Counted from the first letter of the stretch, positions 43,532 to 52,599 are shown. The stretch is DNA of 64,000 bases from Kribbella sp. VKM Ac-2568 (GCF_004345365.1 NZ_SLVF01000004.1:496001-560000), one strand, 5' to 3'. Notes: generated by a model from the sequence alone, not told the origin. A program made the numbers and translations.

Positions 43532-44557
43532 CTAGGTGTGCTGGGCTGGGCGGGCGGGCGCGGGGGCGGTCGAGCTGCGGACGATCAGCGTCGTGGGCAG
43601 CACTCTGGGCTCCTCGGGCAGCGGCTGGCCCCCGAAGTAGCCCATCAGCATCCGGGCCGCGGCCTGACCCATCTGGCGCATCGGCTGATGCACCGTGGTC
43701 AACGGCGGTTCGGTGTGCTGGGCGTAGGGGATGTCGTCGAAGCCGACCACCGACACGTCGTTCGGCACGTTCCGGCCGGTCTCGCGGACGGCCTGGATGG
43801 CGCCGCCGGCGGACAGGTCGTTGTGCGCGAAGATCGAGTCGAACTTCAGGCCTGCGTCGAGTGCCTGCTGGACGCCTCGGCGGCCGCAGTCGTGGGTGAA
43901 GTCGCCTTCGAAGACGAGCCGTGGGTCCAGCTCGATGCCGGCCGCCGAATAGGTGTCGCGGAAACCGTCCAGGCGTTCGTGGGTGCAGCCGAACCAGCCC
44001 ACGCCGGTGATCGCCAGCGGCCGGTGCCGGCCGAGCTCCAGCAGATGCTGGGCTGCGGCCGCGCCGCCGGCGCGGTTGGTGGTGGCGACGGACGGGAACA
44101 GGGGCTGCTTGGCCCGGTCGTCGATCAGTACGACGGGCAAGCCGCGGGAGTGCAGTTGTTCGATGTAGGCGAGCGTGCCTTCCGGCTCGATCACCAGCAG
44201 GCCGTCGAAGGACTGGGCCGAGACCTGGGAGGCGAACTGCTGCATGGATTCCTCACCCCGGTTGCAGGTGAACAGCAGCAGGCCGTAGCCCTCGGACTCG
44301 ACCACGTCCACCGCGCCTTGCAGCACCTCGCCCATCCAGGGCCAGGTGAGCGAGGGGACCAGCATCCCGACGATCCGCGTCCGGCCACGAGCCAGGCCGA
44401 CGGCGCGGGCGCTGGGCACGTAGCCGAGCTCCGCGATCACCTGGCGGACCCGCTCGGCGGTGCGCAGGTCGAGCTCGCCCTTGCCGTTGAGGACGCGCGA
44501 GACGGTGGTCTTACTGACGCCGGCTCGGGCCGCGACGTCGGCGATGGTGATCGACAC
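43532..44557 (-). CDS. LacI-family transcriptional regulator (CebR/BglR-like)
   Basis: The 341-residue protein has the LacI helix-turn-helix at residues 1-50 ([23 protein letters not shown]) with the hinge around [10 protein letters not shown] periplasmic-binding-like effector domain follows (D-G-L-L-V-I-E, F-D-D-I-P-Y-A). GTG 44557 follows GGGGAG. It is transcribed toward the importer operon. Two sites resembling the CebR consensus flank genes for the importer and for GH16/GH30, so it most likely represses beta-glucan use until a gluco-disaccharide binds (inference). Confidence 0.92.
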   Translation of the reverse strand: MSITIADVAARAGVSKTTVSRVLNGKGELDLRTAERVRQVIAELGYVPSARAVGLARGRTRIVGMLVPSLTWPWMGEVLQGAVDVVESEGYGLLLFTCNRGEESMQQFASQVSAQSFDGLLVIEPEGTLAYIEQLHSRGLPVVLIDDRAKQPLFPSVATTNRAGGAAAAQHLLELGRHRPLAITGVGWFGCTHERLDGFRDTYSAAGIELDPRLVFEGDFTHDCGRRGVQQALDAGLKFDSIFAHNDLSAGGAIQAVRETGRNVPNDVSVVGFDDIPYAQHTEPPLTTVHQPMRQMGQAAARMLMGYFGGQPLPEEPRVLPTTLIVRSSTAPAPARPAQHT

Positions 44558-44857
44558 TTCAGCTCCCCTCGGGCGGTCGGGGCGTGGGCGGGACTTCTGT
44601 TGCCGGTGTGTGAACGGGAGGTTCGGAACCGGTTTCGGAAGCGGTTCCGTAGAGTGAAGCGGAGTGAGTCAGGTCACGTCAATCACGGCGAGATAACGAA
44701 ACAGACCTAAGTTCACGATTTGTAGGAAGTCCGCCGCGCGGGTGTGCTCCAGCCCTTCCGGTCCGGTCCTGGTGCATGATGGACTTCGGGATGCGGGATC
44801 GATTTCAGCGGTCCGCACGAGCTGTCGGCGGCACTTTCAAGGGCGGGGTCACACGAG
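44558..44857. other. 300-bp divergent promoter region between LacI and ROK regulators
   Basis: No gene is seen. Besides the dyads at 44625-44649, the region is moderately AT-richer (44680-44730, including AGATAACGAAACAG) and should contain promoters for both regulators. Confidence 0.5.
44625..44649. promoter_or_regulatory. Paired LacI-type dyads near the lacI-family promoter
   Basis: GGAACCGGTTTC (44625-44636) runs into CGGAAGCGGTTCCG (44636-44649). Both have GGAA/TTCC arms with a CG-containing centre typical of LacI-family sites, though they differ from the TGGGAGCG type. They could be autoregulatory or bind the divergent ROK protein. Confidence 0.45.
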
Positions 44858-46090
44858 ATGGATGTACGTCGGACCACTGTGCGCGACATGCGCCGGTCCA
44901 ACCGCTCCGTGATCCTGACCAGCATCTACCGCGACGGCCCGCTCAGCCGCTACGAGCTGGGCCACCAGACCTCATTGAGCGCCGCGAGCGTGAGCAACCT
45001 GGTCGGCGAACTGCTGGACGAGGGTGTCGTCGAGGAGGCCGGGTCGGTCGAGTCCGACGGCGGCCGGCCGCGCGTGCTGCTGCGCGTCGCCCCGACCTTC
45101 GGGTATGTCGTCGGTGCGGAGGTGGGGGAGACCCGCGTCCGGGTTGAGCTTTTCGACCTTGCGATGAAGGTGCTCGCGACCGCGGTCTACCCGATCGAAA
45201 CGGCGAAGCCTGCTCCCGAGTTGGCCGTGAAGTACGTGCTGCAAGGCCTCAACGCGGTGATCGGCGAGGTCGGGATATCGCCTGGGCAGGTCCTCGGCAT
45301 GGGTGTCGCCGTCGCAGGTGTTGTCGAAGGGCCCGCTGATGCGATCGTCCACGCGCAGACGCTCGGCTGGGATGCCGTACCGCTGGGCGCGATGCTCGCC
45401 GCCGGGACCGACATCCCGATCCAGGTCGACAACGGCGCGAACACCCTCGGCCAGGCCGAGATGTGGTTCGGTGCCGGCCGCGGTGCGACCGATGCCGTGG
45501 TGGCGCTGGTCGGCTCCGGCGTCGGCGCGGCCCTTGTCACCGGTGGATCCAGCTACCGCGGCACCCGCAGCAGCGCCGGCGAGTGGGGTCACACGACGAT
45601 CGTGTACGGCGGTCGCAAGTGCAGGTGCGGCGCCGAAGGATGCCTCGAGGCGTACGTCGGCGCCGAGGGCGTGCTCGAGCGGTTCCAGCTCGCCAACGGC
45701 GGACAGCCCGCACCGGGTGGTGACGAGGAGGCAGCCTTCATCGGCGTGCTCGACTCGGTCGGTACGTCGGAGGTGGCGGCCAAGGTCGTCGAAGACACCA
45801 TCGGGTACCTCGGCGCGGGTTTCGCCAACCTGGTGAACCTCTTCAACCCGGAGCGGATCGTGCTCGGCGGCTGGTCCGGGCTGTTGCTGGGTGAGCGGTA
45901 CCTCCCGCAACTCCGCGAGGCCGTCGGCAAGCACGCGCTTCGCCAGCCGTACGCCCAGGTCTCCATCGAGCTGTGCGAGCTCGGCCGCGACGCCGTGGCG
46001 ATGGGCGCCGCCACCCTGCCGGTACTCCGCCTCCTCCGCGAAGGCGGCGCCACCCCACGCGAACCGGGTCTCGTCGCCCGAGCCCGCTGA
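44858..46090 (+). CDS. ROK-family transcriptional regulator (NagC/XylR type)
   Basis: The 410-residue protein has an N-terminal winged helix (residues about 8-65: G-P-L-S-R-Y-E-L and L-S-A-A-S-V-S-N-L-V). The ROK sugar-kinase-like domain that follows shows the zinc motif C-R-C-G-A-E-G-C-L-E, preceded by E-W-G-H-T-T. In place of the kinase catalytic D-x-G, V-D-N-G-A-N is present. It should sense a sugar. It is followed 112 bp later by a GH1 gene on the same strand, which it may control, with a terminator hairpin between them. Confidence 0.92.
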   Translation: MDVRRTTVRDMRRSNRSVILTSIYRDGPLSRYELGHQTSLSAASVSNLVGELLDEGVVEEAGSVESDGGRPRVLLRVAPTFGYVVGAEVGETRVRVELFDLAMKVLATAVYPIETAKPAPELAVKYVLQGLNAVIGEVGISPGQVLGMGVAVAGVVEGPADAIVHAQTLGWDAVPLGAMLAAGTDIPIQVDNGANTLGQAEMWFGAGRGATDAVVALVGSGVGAALVTGGSSYRGTRSSAGEWGHTTIVYGGRKCRCGAEGCLEAYVGAEGVLERFQLANGGQPAPGGDEEAAFIGVLDSVGTSEVAAKVVEDTIGYLGAGFANLVNLFNPERIVLGGWSGLLLGERYLPQLREAVGKHALRQPYAQVSIELCELGRDAVAMGAATLPVLRLLREGGATPREPGLVARAR

Positions 46091-46102
46091 CGCCACCGCT
46101 CA

Positions 46103-46135
46103 AGACGGCCGCTTCGTTCCGGAACGCGGCCGTCT
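46103..46135. terminator. Terminator after the ROK gene
   Basis: AGACGGCCGC / GCGGCCGTCT (46103-46112, 46126-46135) form a perfect 10-bp stem around a self-complementary loop with TTCCGGAA. It separates the ROK regulator from the GH1 gene. Confidence 0.75.
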
Positions 46136-46202
46136 GCTTCTGCGGGTTCAGGACTTCAACTATCCTTTGAAAAAACCTACCTCTACCCCATGGGGGTCAC
46201 CG

Positions 46203-47546
46203 ATGGTCGAGCTCTCCCCGCTCCGGCAGGACTTCGTCTGGGGTACCGCCACCTCGGCGTACCAGATCGAAGGCGCGATCGACGCCGATGGCCGGTTGCC
46301 GTCGATCTGGGACACGTTCTGCCGGGTGCCCGGCGCGATCGAAAACGGCGACACCGGTGACGTCGCGTGCGACTCGTACCACCGCTGGCCGGAGGATCTC
46401 GCCCTGCTGAAGCAGCTCGGGGTGGACGCGTACCGCTTCTCGATCGCCTGGCCGCGGGTGATCCCCACCGGCTCCGGCGCCGTGAACGCGCCCGGCCTGG
46501 ACTACTACGACCGGATGGTCGACGATTTGCTTGCCGAGGGCATCAAACCCTTCGTCACCTTGTACCACTGGGATCTGCCGCAGGCGCTGCAGGATCTCGG
46601 CGGCTGGGAGAACCGCGACACGGCGTACCGGTTCGCGGAGTACGCAGGGGTCGTCGGCGCGAAGCTCGGCGACCGGGTCCACGACTGGGTGACCCTGAAC
46701 GAGCCGTTGTGCTCGGCCTGGATCGGCCACTGGGAAGGGCGGATGGCACCGGGCATCAAGGACCCCGCGATCGCGGTGCGCGCGTCGTACAACCTGATGC
46801 TGGCGCACGGTCTCGGGGTCGCCGCGCTGCGCGAGTCCGCGCCGGAGCCGCCGTCGGTCGGGCTCGTAGTGAACCTCAGCCCGTGCGAGCCGGCCAGCGC
46901 CAGTGCCGCCGACATCCGCGCGTCGCAGATCGCCGACGGGCACATCAACCGCTGGTGGCTCGACCCGCTGTTCGGCCGCGGCTTCCCGGCGGACATGACC
47001 GAGGTGTACGGCGTGGAGCTCCCCGAGCAGCCGGGTGACGCGGAGATCATCGCGTCGCCGACGGACTTCGTCGGGCTGAACTACTACTTCCGCCAGCTCA
47101 TCAAGGCCGACGAATCCGTTCCTGTGCTCGGATTCAGCCAGGTCGGGGGCCCGAACCCCGAGCACACGATGCTCGACTGGGAGGTCCACCCGGCCGGTCT
47201 CGAGGAGCTGATCCTCCGGCTGGCCAAGGAGTACGGCGCCGAGAAGATCTACATCACCGAGAACGGCTCCGCCTGGGTCGACTCACCCGACGCGTCCTTC
47301 AACGTCGACGACCCGAATCGGACAGCCTACCTGGAAGGCCACCTGGCCGCCTGCGTCCGCGCCGTCGAGCAGGGCGCCCCGCTGGCCGGCTACTTCGCCT
47401 GGTCCCTGATGGACAACTTCGAGTGGGCCTACGGTTACGAGCCCCGCTTCGGCCTCGCGTACGTCGACTACCCCACCGGCAAGCGCGTCATGAAGACCAG
47501 CGGCAAGACCTACACCAAGCTCATCGAGAGCCACCGCACCCCCTGA
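46203..47546 (+). CDS. Beta-glucosidase, glycoside hydrolase family 1 (second copy)
   Basis: The 447-residue enzyme carries F-V-W-G-T-A-T-S-A-Y-Q-I-E-G, acid/base Glu167 in T-L-N-E-P, nucleophile Glu353 in I-T-E-N-G and S-L-M-D-N-F-E-W. It is clearly a paralogue of the GH1 at 35.9 kb (same S-I-W-D-T-F-C-R-V-P-G-A-I), diverged enough for different specificity. It has no signal peptide, so it is cytosolic. ATG 46203 is preceded by GGGGG. It lies between the ROK regulator and three tandem hairpins. Confidence 0.95.
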   Translation: MVELSPLRQDFVWGTATSAYQIEGAIDADGRLPSIWDTFCRVPGAIENGDTGDVACDSYHRWPEDLALLKQLGVDAYRFSIAWPRVIPTGSGAVNAPGLDYYDRMVDDLLAEGIKPFVTLYHWDLPQALQDLGGWENRDTAYRFAEYAGVVGAKLGDRVHDWVTLNEPLCSAWIGHWEGRMAPGIKDPAIAVRASYNLMLAHGLGVAALRESAPEPPSVGLVVNLSPCEPASASAADIRASQIADGHINRWWLDPLFGRGFPADMTEVYGVELPEQPGDAEIIASPTDFVGLNYYFRQLIKADESVPVLGFSQVGGPNPEHTMLDWEVHPAGLEELILRLAKEYGAEKIYITENGSAWVDSPDASFNVDDPNRTAYLEGHLAACVRAVEQGAPLAGYFAWSLMDNFEWAYGYEPRFGLAYVDYPTGKRVMKTSGKTYTKLIESHRTP

Positions 47547-47565
47547 CCCACTATCCTCCCGCCCT

Positions 47566-47662
47566 CCCGCCCTCTGAAGGGTCAACCCCTCAGAGGGCGG
47601 GTTGCCCCACCAGAATCTGATGGGGCAACCCCTCCTCGCAGGGGTTAACCCCCGCGAGGAGG
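47566..47662. terminator. Three tandem hairpins between convergent GH1 and GH16 genes
   Basis: Three stems follow one another with shared edges. Stem 1 (47566-47577 / 47590-47601, 12 bp, CCCGCCCTCTGA); stem 2 (47599-47609 / 47621-47631, 11 bp, GGGTTGCCCCA); stem 3 (47631-47639 / 47654-47662, 9 bp, CCTCCTCGC, extended by AGGGG-TTAA-CCCC inside). Stems 1-2 and 2-3 overlap by 1-3 bases and so could compete. Confidence 0.85.
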
Positions 47663-47688
47663 GCGAGCGGGTTGGGGTGTTGGAAGGG

Positions 47689-48972
47689 CTAGATGGTCCA
47701 CTTCTGGGCAGGGGTGCCGTTGCAGGTCCAGATCTGTAGGCGGTTGCCGTTGGCGGCGTTGCCGGACGGGACGTCCAGGCACTTGTTCGCCTGTGGGTTC
47801 ACCAGGTCGTGGGCGCCGGTGTAGGTCCATTGCTGGGCGGGGTTGCCACTGCAGGTGGCTATCTGGAGCTTGGTGCCGTCGGCGGTTCCGCCTCCGGCGA
47901 CGTCCAGGCACTTGCCGAGGGCGCGGATCGTGCCGTCACCCGGACGGGTCCACTGCTGGGCGCCGGAGCCATTGCAGTCGTACAGCTGGACCGGCGTGCC
48001 GTCGGCCGAGTTCGCCGCGGCGACATCCATGCACTTGCCGAGCGCCGTGATCTGGCCGCCACCACCACCGCCTCCGCTGAGGCTGCTGACCCGGACGTAG
48101 TCGACCGTCATCGTCTGCGGCATCTGCGTGCTGCCGTCGGGGTAGCCCGGCCAGTAGCCGCCCACCGCCACGTTCATGATCATGAAGAACGGGTGGTTGT
48201 AGACCCAGGTCTTGCCGCCGAGGTCGGCCGGAGTGCGCCGCTGGTACTGGACTCCGTCGACGTACCAGGTGATCGAGTTCGGCTCCCAGTCGACCGTGTA
48301 GGTATGGAACCCGTTCCTGAACGGCTGTCCGTTGGGCGAGTTGTACGCCGCGCCGATCCCGCCGGCGCCGGAGTACCCCGGGCCGTGGATGGTGCCGTGC
48401 ACGATGTTCGGCTCCCTGCCGATGTTCTCCATGATGTCGATCTCGCCGTCGTTCGGCCAGTTGCCGCCGCCGAGCATCCAGAAGGCGGGCCAGACCCCTT
48501 GGGTCCCGGGGATCTTCATCCGGGCCTCGAAGCGTCCGTACGTCTGGGTGAAGGTCTGGGCGGTGAGCAACCGGGCCGACGTGTACTGGCAGGGGCCGTA
48601 GTGGCAGGTGAAGCCGCCGCTCTCCTGGCGCGCCGTGATCACCAGGTTTCCGGCGCCGTCCTTGGCGGCGTTGCGGGTGCTGTTGGTGTAGTACTGCCGC
48701 TCGTCGTTGCCCCAACCGGAGCCACCGATGTCGTAGCGCCACTTGCTGGAGTCGGGCGCCTGGCCGGACGGGCCGTCGAAGTTGTCCTCCCAGATGGTCG
48801 GACCCACCGCCGCGGCGGCCATCGGAACACCCGCGGGAGCGGATTTGGCGGCCGTAGTACCGAGGGCCGTGGTACCGGCGGTGGCGGAGGATTGGAGCAG
48901 AGCGGTGCCGAGCAGTGCGGCGCCGGCCGCGAGCAGGGCTGTGGTTCGGAATCGGGGACGCTGGAACCTCAT
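47689..48972 (-). CDS. Secreted endo-beta-1,3-glucanase-like GH16 with ricin-type CBM13
   Basis: The 427-residue precursor has a signal peptide (residues 1-32). The GH16 domain (about 58-298) has the catalytic E-I-D-I-M-E (Glu177, Asp179, Glu182) and G-V-W-P-A-F-W-M-L-G upstream; the methionine-containing motif is typical of laminarinases. A Gly7 linker leads to a ricin beta-trefoil (about 305-427) with three Q-x-W repeats. It should cut beta-1,3- or mixed-linkage glucans outside the cell. It is divergent from the GH30 gene, with a CebR-like site in the shared promoter. Confidence 0.93.
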   Translation of the reverse strand: MRFQRPRFRTTALLAAGAALLGTALLQSSATAGTTALGTTAAKSAPAGVPMAAAAVGPTIWEDNFDGPSGQAPDSSKWRYDIGGSGWGNDERQYYTNSTRNAAKDGAGNLVITARQESGGFTCHYGPCQYTSARLLTAQTFTQTYGRFEARMKIPGTQGVWPAFWMLGGGNWPNDGEIDIMENIGREPNIVHGTIHGPGYSGAGGIGAAYNSPNGQPFRNGFHTYTVDWEPNSITWYVDGVQYQRRTPADLGGKTWVYNHPFFMIMNVAVGGYWPGYPDGSTQMPQTMTVDYVRVSSLSGGGGGGGQITALGKCMDVAAANSADGTPVQLYDCNGSGAQQWTRPGDGTIRALGKCLDVAGGGTADGTKLQIATCSGNPAQQWTYTGAHDLVNPQANKCLDVPSGNAANGNRLQIWTCNGTPAQKWTI

Positions 48973-49073
48973 GCGTGCCTCATTTCTCGTTCGGCCGGAC
49001 GGTCGATAGTCCGGCCGTGGGGGCGGGGGCGGGACTGGAACGAGACAGGGAATCGCTGGGACGCAGCTTGGTG

Positions 49074-49087
49074 TGAGAACGCTCCCA
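49074..49087. promoter_or_regulatory. CebR-like LacI operator between GH16 and GH30
   Basis: TGAGAACGCTCCCA matches the palindromic TGGGAGCGCTCCCA consensus at 12 of 14 positions. It lies 102 bp from the GH16 start and 173 bp from the GH30 start, placed to control both secreted enzymes. Confidence 0.72.
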
Positions 49088-49259
49088 CGTCAAGACCAGG
49101 CATAAATATAAGTCGTGAAAAAAGTCTCGCCGTGGCGTTGACACCGCCCTGTACCGATGGTTACCTCATGGTGACCACCTGTTGCGGCGCGGGCAGACGC
49201 CGACACCCGGGGGTCCCATCCGCCCTGTGAAAGCCCTTGAGCAAAAGGGAGATTCCGCT

Positions 49260-51164
49260 ATGCCCCCGAACGGGACCTCATACCGCGGTACTCGCCGCCG
49301 ACGCCTTCTTCCTGCCCTGGCAGGGCTCGCCACCCTGTGCGTGACCGCGACCGGTCTGAGCATCGGCACCTCGCAGCCCGCGCACGCCGCGGGTGAGCAG
49401 GTGAACGTCTGGCTGACCACCACGAACGACGCCGGCGGCCGGAACGTGACGCGCGGGCTGCAGCAGCAGACGCCGGTCAACTTCGGCCCGGCCGGTGGCA
49501 GCGCGAACCAGACCGTCAACGTCAACGAGAACACGACGTACCAGACGTTCGAGGGTGGTGGCGCGTCCTTCACCGACAGCGCCGCCTGGCTGCTGAACAG
49601 CAGCAACACGATCACCGCGGCGACCCGCGACCAGGTGATGAAGGACCTGTTCGACCCGGTGAACGGCATCGGCCTGGCCTTCACCCGCAACCCGATGGGC
49701 GCCTCGGACCTGGCCCGGTTCAACTACTCCTACGACGACACCTGCTGCGACCTGAACGACTTCAGCATCAACCATGACCTGGCGGACGTGGTCCCGCTGA
49801 CCAAGCAGGCGAAGCAGTTGAATCCGGCGCTCAAGGTCAAGGGCGCGCCGTGGAGCGCGCCGGCCTGGATGAAGGACAACAACAAGTTCACCAACCGCGG
49901 CTGGCTCAAGGCGGAGTACTACCCGCTCTACGCGCAGTACTTCGTGAAGTACGTCCAGCAGAACGCGGCGCAGGGACTGAAGATCGACTACGTGTCGGTG
50001 CAGAACGAGCCGACCTGCTGCGGTACCGATGACACTGGCTACGCGTCGATGAACTGGAACGGCGCCGGGCTGCTGAACTTCACCAAGAACCACCTGATCC
50101 CGGCGTTCCGGGCGGCCGGCATCACCACGAAGGTGCTGATCCTCGACTACAACTGGGGCAACTACAACGACCTCGGCGCTGTCCCGCTGGCGGATGCCGG
50201 GCTGCGCAACGACCCGCTGTTCGGCGGTATCGCCTGGCACGGGTACGGCGGTGACGTGAACCTGCAGACGACGGTGCACAACCAGTACCCGGCCGTGAAC
50301 CACTACATGACCGAGCACTCCGGCGGCACCTGGATCGCGAACCAGCAGACTGAGGACATGAACAACCTGATCGACTACACCCGGAACTGGAGCAAGTCCT
50401 GGGTCAAGTGGAGCCTCGGCCAGGACCAGAACATGCTTCCGTACGTCGGTGCCGGGTGCAACGTGTGCACCGGCCTCGTCACCATCCAGCGCGGTGGGGC
50501 CCGGGCCGGACAGGTCGACAAGACCGTCGAGTATTACACGATGGGACACCTGACCAAGTTCGTGAAGCCGGGTGCGGCGCGGATCCAGTCCGACGCGAAC
50601 AACTCGGTGAAGAACGTGGCCTGGAAGAACCCGGACGGGTCGAAGGCGCTGATCGCCTACAACACCACCGGTGGTTCGCAGTCGGTGCGGGTGAACTGGG
50701 GCAACCAGTCCTTCGTCTACACGCTGCCCACCAAGACCTCGGCGACCTTCACCTGGTCCGGCACCCAGAGCGGTGGCGGCGGAGGCGGCGGGGGCCAGAT
50801 CACCGGTCTGGCCGGCAAGTGCGTCGACGTCGCCGGAGCGAACACCGCCGACGGCACCGTGGTCGACCTGTACGACTGCAACGGTACTGCGGCCCAGCAG
50901 TGGACCCGGCCCGGTGACGGCACGGTCCGCGCGCTCGGCAAGTGCCTCGACGTCAGCGCTGGTTCGACCGCCGACGGCGCCAAGGTACAGCTGTATTCGT
51001 GCAACGGCAGCGCTGCCCAGCAATGGACCTATACGAGTGGATGGGATCTGGTGAACCCGCAGGCGAACAAGTGTCTCGATGTCACCGGCAACAACTCCGC
51101 AAACGGCACACCGCTGCAGATCTGGTCCTGCACGGGAGCTGCGAACCAGAAGTGGAACGCCTGA
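49260..51164 (+). CDS. Secreted GH30 glycosidase with ricin-type CBM13
   Basis: The 634-residue precursor has a signal peptide (1-44, ending A-H-A-A). The GH30 catalytic region has acid/base Glu250 in V-Q-N-E-P-T and nucleophile Glu352 in M-T-E-H-S-G-G; E-G-G-G-A-S-F-T-D-S is another family mark. The C-terminal beta-sandwich is followed by a Gly8 linker and a ricin trefoil almost identical in pattern to that of the GH16 neighbour. GH30 members include beta-1,6-glucanases; next to a beta-1,3-glucanase this suggests debranching of laminarin or fungal wall glucan (inference). ATG 49260 follows AAGGGAGA. Confidence 0.92.
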   Translation: MPPNGTSYRGTRRRRLLPALAGLATLCVTATGLSIGTSQPAHAAGEQVNVWLTTTNDAGGRNVTRGLQQQTPVNFGPAGGSANQTVNVNENTTYQTFEGGGASFTDSAAWLLNSSNTITAATRDQVMKDLFDPVNGIGLAFTRNPMGASDLARFNYSYDDTCCDLNDFSINHDLADVVPLTKQAKQLNPALKVKGAPWSAPAWMKDNNKFTNRGWLKAEYYPLYAQYFVKYVQQNAAQGLKIDYVSVQNEPTCCGTDDTGYASMNWNGAGLLNFTKNHLIPAFRAAGITTKVLILDYNWGNYNDLGAVPLADAGLRNDPLFGGIAWHGYGGDVNLQTTVHNQYPAVNHYMTEHSGGTWIANQQTEDMNNLIDYTRNWSKSWVKWSLGQDQNMLPYVGAGCNVCTGLVTIQRGGARAGQVDKTVEYYTMGHLTKFVKPGAARIQSDANNSVKNVAWKNPDGSKALIAYNTTGGSQSVRVNWGNQSFVYTLPTKTSATFTWSGTQSGGGGGGGGQITGLAGKCVDVAGANTADGTVVDLYDCNGTAAQQWTRPGDGTVRALGKCLDVSAGSTADGAKVQLYSCNGSAAQQWTYTSGWDLVNPQANKCLDVTGNNSANGTPLQIWSCTGAANQKWNA

Positions 51165-51200
51165 CCACCCACTGACCGGGTGTCCGCACGGGGACACCTC

Positions 51201-51240
51201 CGGATCGACCGTCACCGCGCCCCCGGTGGCGGTCGATCCG
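51201..51240. terminator. Rho-independent-type terminator after GH30
   Basis: A 17-bp stem with one mismatch (51201-51217 / 51224-51240, CGGATCGACCG) and a 6-base loop is followed by TTTCT. A smaller GGTGTCC/GGGACACC hairpin precedes it at 51179-51198. Confidence 0.85.
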
Positions 51241-51319
51241 TTTCTACCCCTGGTACGGCGAACGGCGGCTGGGCGCGGGTGTTCGTGCTCCGGGCTCGCG
51301 GGATCTTTTCGGGTGGGGT

Positions 51320-51350
51320 TTGACCCTCCGGTCGCCGGAGGGTGGAAGCT
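51320..51350 (+). promoter_or_regulatory. MerR-type promoter with operator in the spacer
   Basis: TTGACC (51320-51325) and GAAGCT (51345-51350) are separated by 19 bp that hold a perfect ACCCTCCGG-TCG-CCGGAGGGT dyad (51323-51343). This long-spacer layout is diagnostic for MerR-family activation. Transcription would start near ATG 51357, giving a leaderless or nearly leaderless mRNA. Confidence 0.82.
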
Positions 51351-51356
51351 TTGGTC

Positions 51357-52178
51357 ATGACCGCGTCGGTGACCATCGGTGAGTTCTCCCGGCTCACGCA
51401 TCTGAGCGTGAAAACGCTGCACCACTATCACGAGATCGGCCTGCTCGCGCCGGCCCGGATCGACCCGTCCTCCGGGTATCGGCGGTACGAGACCACCCAG
51501 GTCCCGACCGCGCAGCTGATCCGCCGGCTCCGGGATCTGCAGATGCCGCTGGCCCAGGTCCGCTCGGTGGTCGAGGCGCCGGACGTCGCGTCCCGGGACC
51601 AGGCGCTGCGGCAGCACCTGGACCAGATGGAGCAGGAACTCGTTCGCACCCGCGAGGTGGTCGCCTCGCTCCGGTCAATGCTCACCCTGCCGATCTCGGA
51701 CTTCACCGTCGAGTACCGGTTCGTGCCCGCCTTCCGCGCGTACTCGATGTCCGCGCGGGTGGAGAGAACGCGGATCGACCAGTGGTGCGAGACCACCTTC
51801 GGCCTGCTCGGCGAAATCGCCGGCACGCACGGGATCACGGCCACCGCGGGAGCGACGTACAGCGACGAGTTCTTCACCGAGGATGTCGGCGAGGTGGTCG
51901 GGTTCCTGCCGGTGGCGCCGGACTCCCCGGCGATCGAGCGGGTCGGGCTGATCGACCTGCCGGCCTCGTTCTTCGCGGTGACCGTGCACGAAGGGCCGTT
52001 CACCGACTTCGACCGCACCTATGGCGCACTCGGCAGCCACGTCGCGGAGTACTGCGAGATCGCGCCTGGGCCGATCCGCGAGCTGTACGTCGTGGGCCCG
52101 GGCGACAACGCCGGCCCCGACGACTTCCGTACCGAGATCTGCTGGCCGATCCAGCGGATCCCCACTCTGAAAGGTTGA
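51357..52178 (+). CDS. MerR-family regulator with GyrI-like effector domain
   Basis: The 273-residue protein has a MerR winged helix (residues 4-75: I-G-E-F-S-R-L-T-H-L-S-V-K-T-L-H-H-Y-H-E-I-G-L-L-type pattern). A coiled dimerisation helix follows, then a GyrI/BmrR-like ligand domain (about 120-273, ending F-R-T-E-I-C-W-P-I) that usually binds cationic drugs. ATG 51357 is preferred; the upstream GTG 51342 lies inside the operator. It is co-transcribed with a VOC protein 6 bp downstream, which suggests drug resistance or detoxification. Confidence 0.92.
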   Translation: MTASVTIGEFSRLTHLSVKTLHHYHEIGLLAPARIDPSSGYRRYETTQVPTAQLIRRLRDLQMPLAQVRSVVEAPDVASRDQALRQHLDQMEQELVRTREVVASLRSMLTLPISDFTVEYRFVPAFRAYSMSARVERTRIDQWCETTFGLLGEIAGTHGITATAGATYSDEFFTEDVGEVVGFLPVAPDSPAIERVGLIDLPASFFAVTVHEGPFTDFDRTYGALGSHVAEYCEIAPGPIRELYVVGPGDNAGPDDFRTEICWPIQRIPTLKG

Positions 52179-52184
52179 TTCCCC

Positions 52185-52535
52185 ATGCCCATCACCCTCG
52201 AGCACGTCACCTTCGACTGCGCCGACGCCGCCGCACTGGCCGGCTTCTGGGCCCAGGTGCTGTCTCAGCAGGTCGATGCTGACGGCAACGAGTTCTTCGC
52301 CACCGTGAACAAGGCGGGCGACGGGCCGGCGCTGATGTTCATCCAGGTGCCGGAGGAGCGGGCCGGCAAGAACCGGCTGCACCTCGACCTCGCGACCGCC
52401 GACTGGGCCGCCGAGGTGGACCGGATCGTCGGGCTGGGCGCCAAGCGGGTCGGTGAGTACGACGAGTACGGCGCGCACTGGGTCACCCTCGCCGATCCGG
52501 AAGGCAACGTCTTCGACCTCGCCGAGATCCGCTGA
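52185..52535 (+). CDS. VOC-family (glyoxalase/bleomycin-resistance-like) protein
   Basis: The 116-residue protein has the vicinal-oxygen-chelate fold: H-V-T-F-D-C-A-D at the start, R-L-H-L-D-L-A-T in the middle and a C-terminal V-T-L-A-D-P-E-G-N-V-F-D-L-A. It may bind or modify a drug or reactive carbonyl. It is co-transcribed with the MerR regulator, whose ligand it may share. A strong terminator follows. Confidence 0.9.
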   Translation: MPITLEHVTFDCADAAALAGFWAQVLSQQVDADGNEFFATVNKAGDGPALMFIQVPEERAGKNRLHLDLATADWAAEVDRIVGLGAKRVGEYDEYGAHWVTLADPEGNVFDLAEIR

Positions 52536-52558
52536 CTCCGTTGACGATCCGTTGATTC

Positions 52559-52599
52559 CCTGACGCGCCGGGCTCCCCACTCCGGCCCGGCGCGTCAGG
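52559..52599. terminator. Terminator between VOC and AlkZ-like genes
   Basis: Perfect 14-bp arms (CCTGACGCGCCGGG at 52559-52572; complement at 52586-52599) with a 13-base loop. It serves both convergent genes and overlaps the last codons of the minus-strand gene. Confidence 0.88.
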
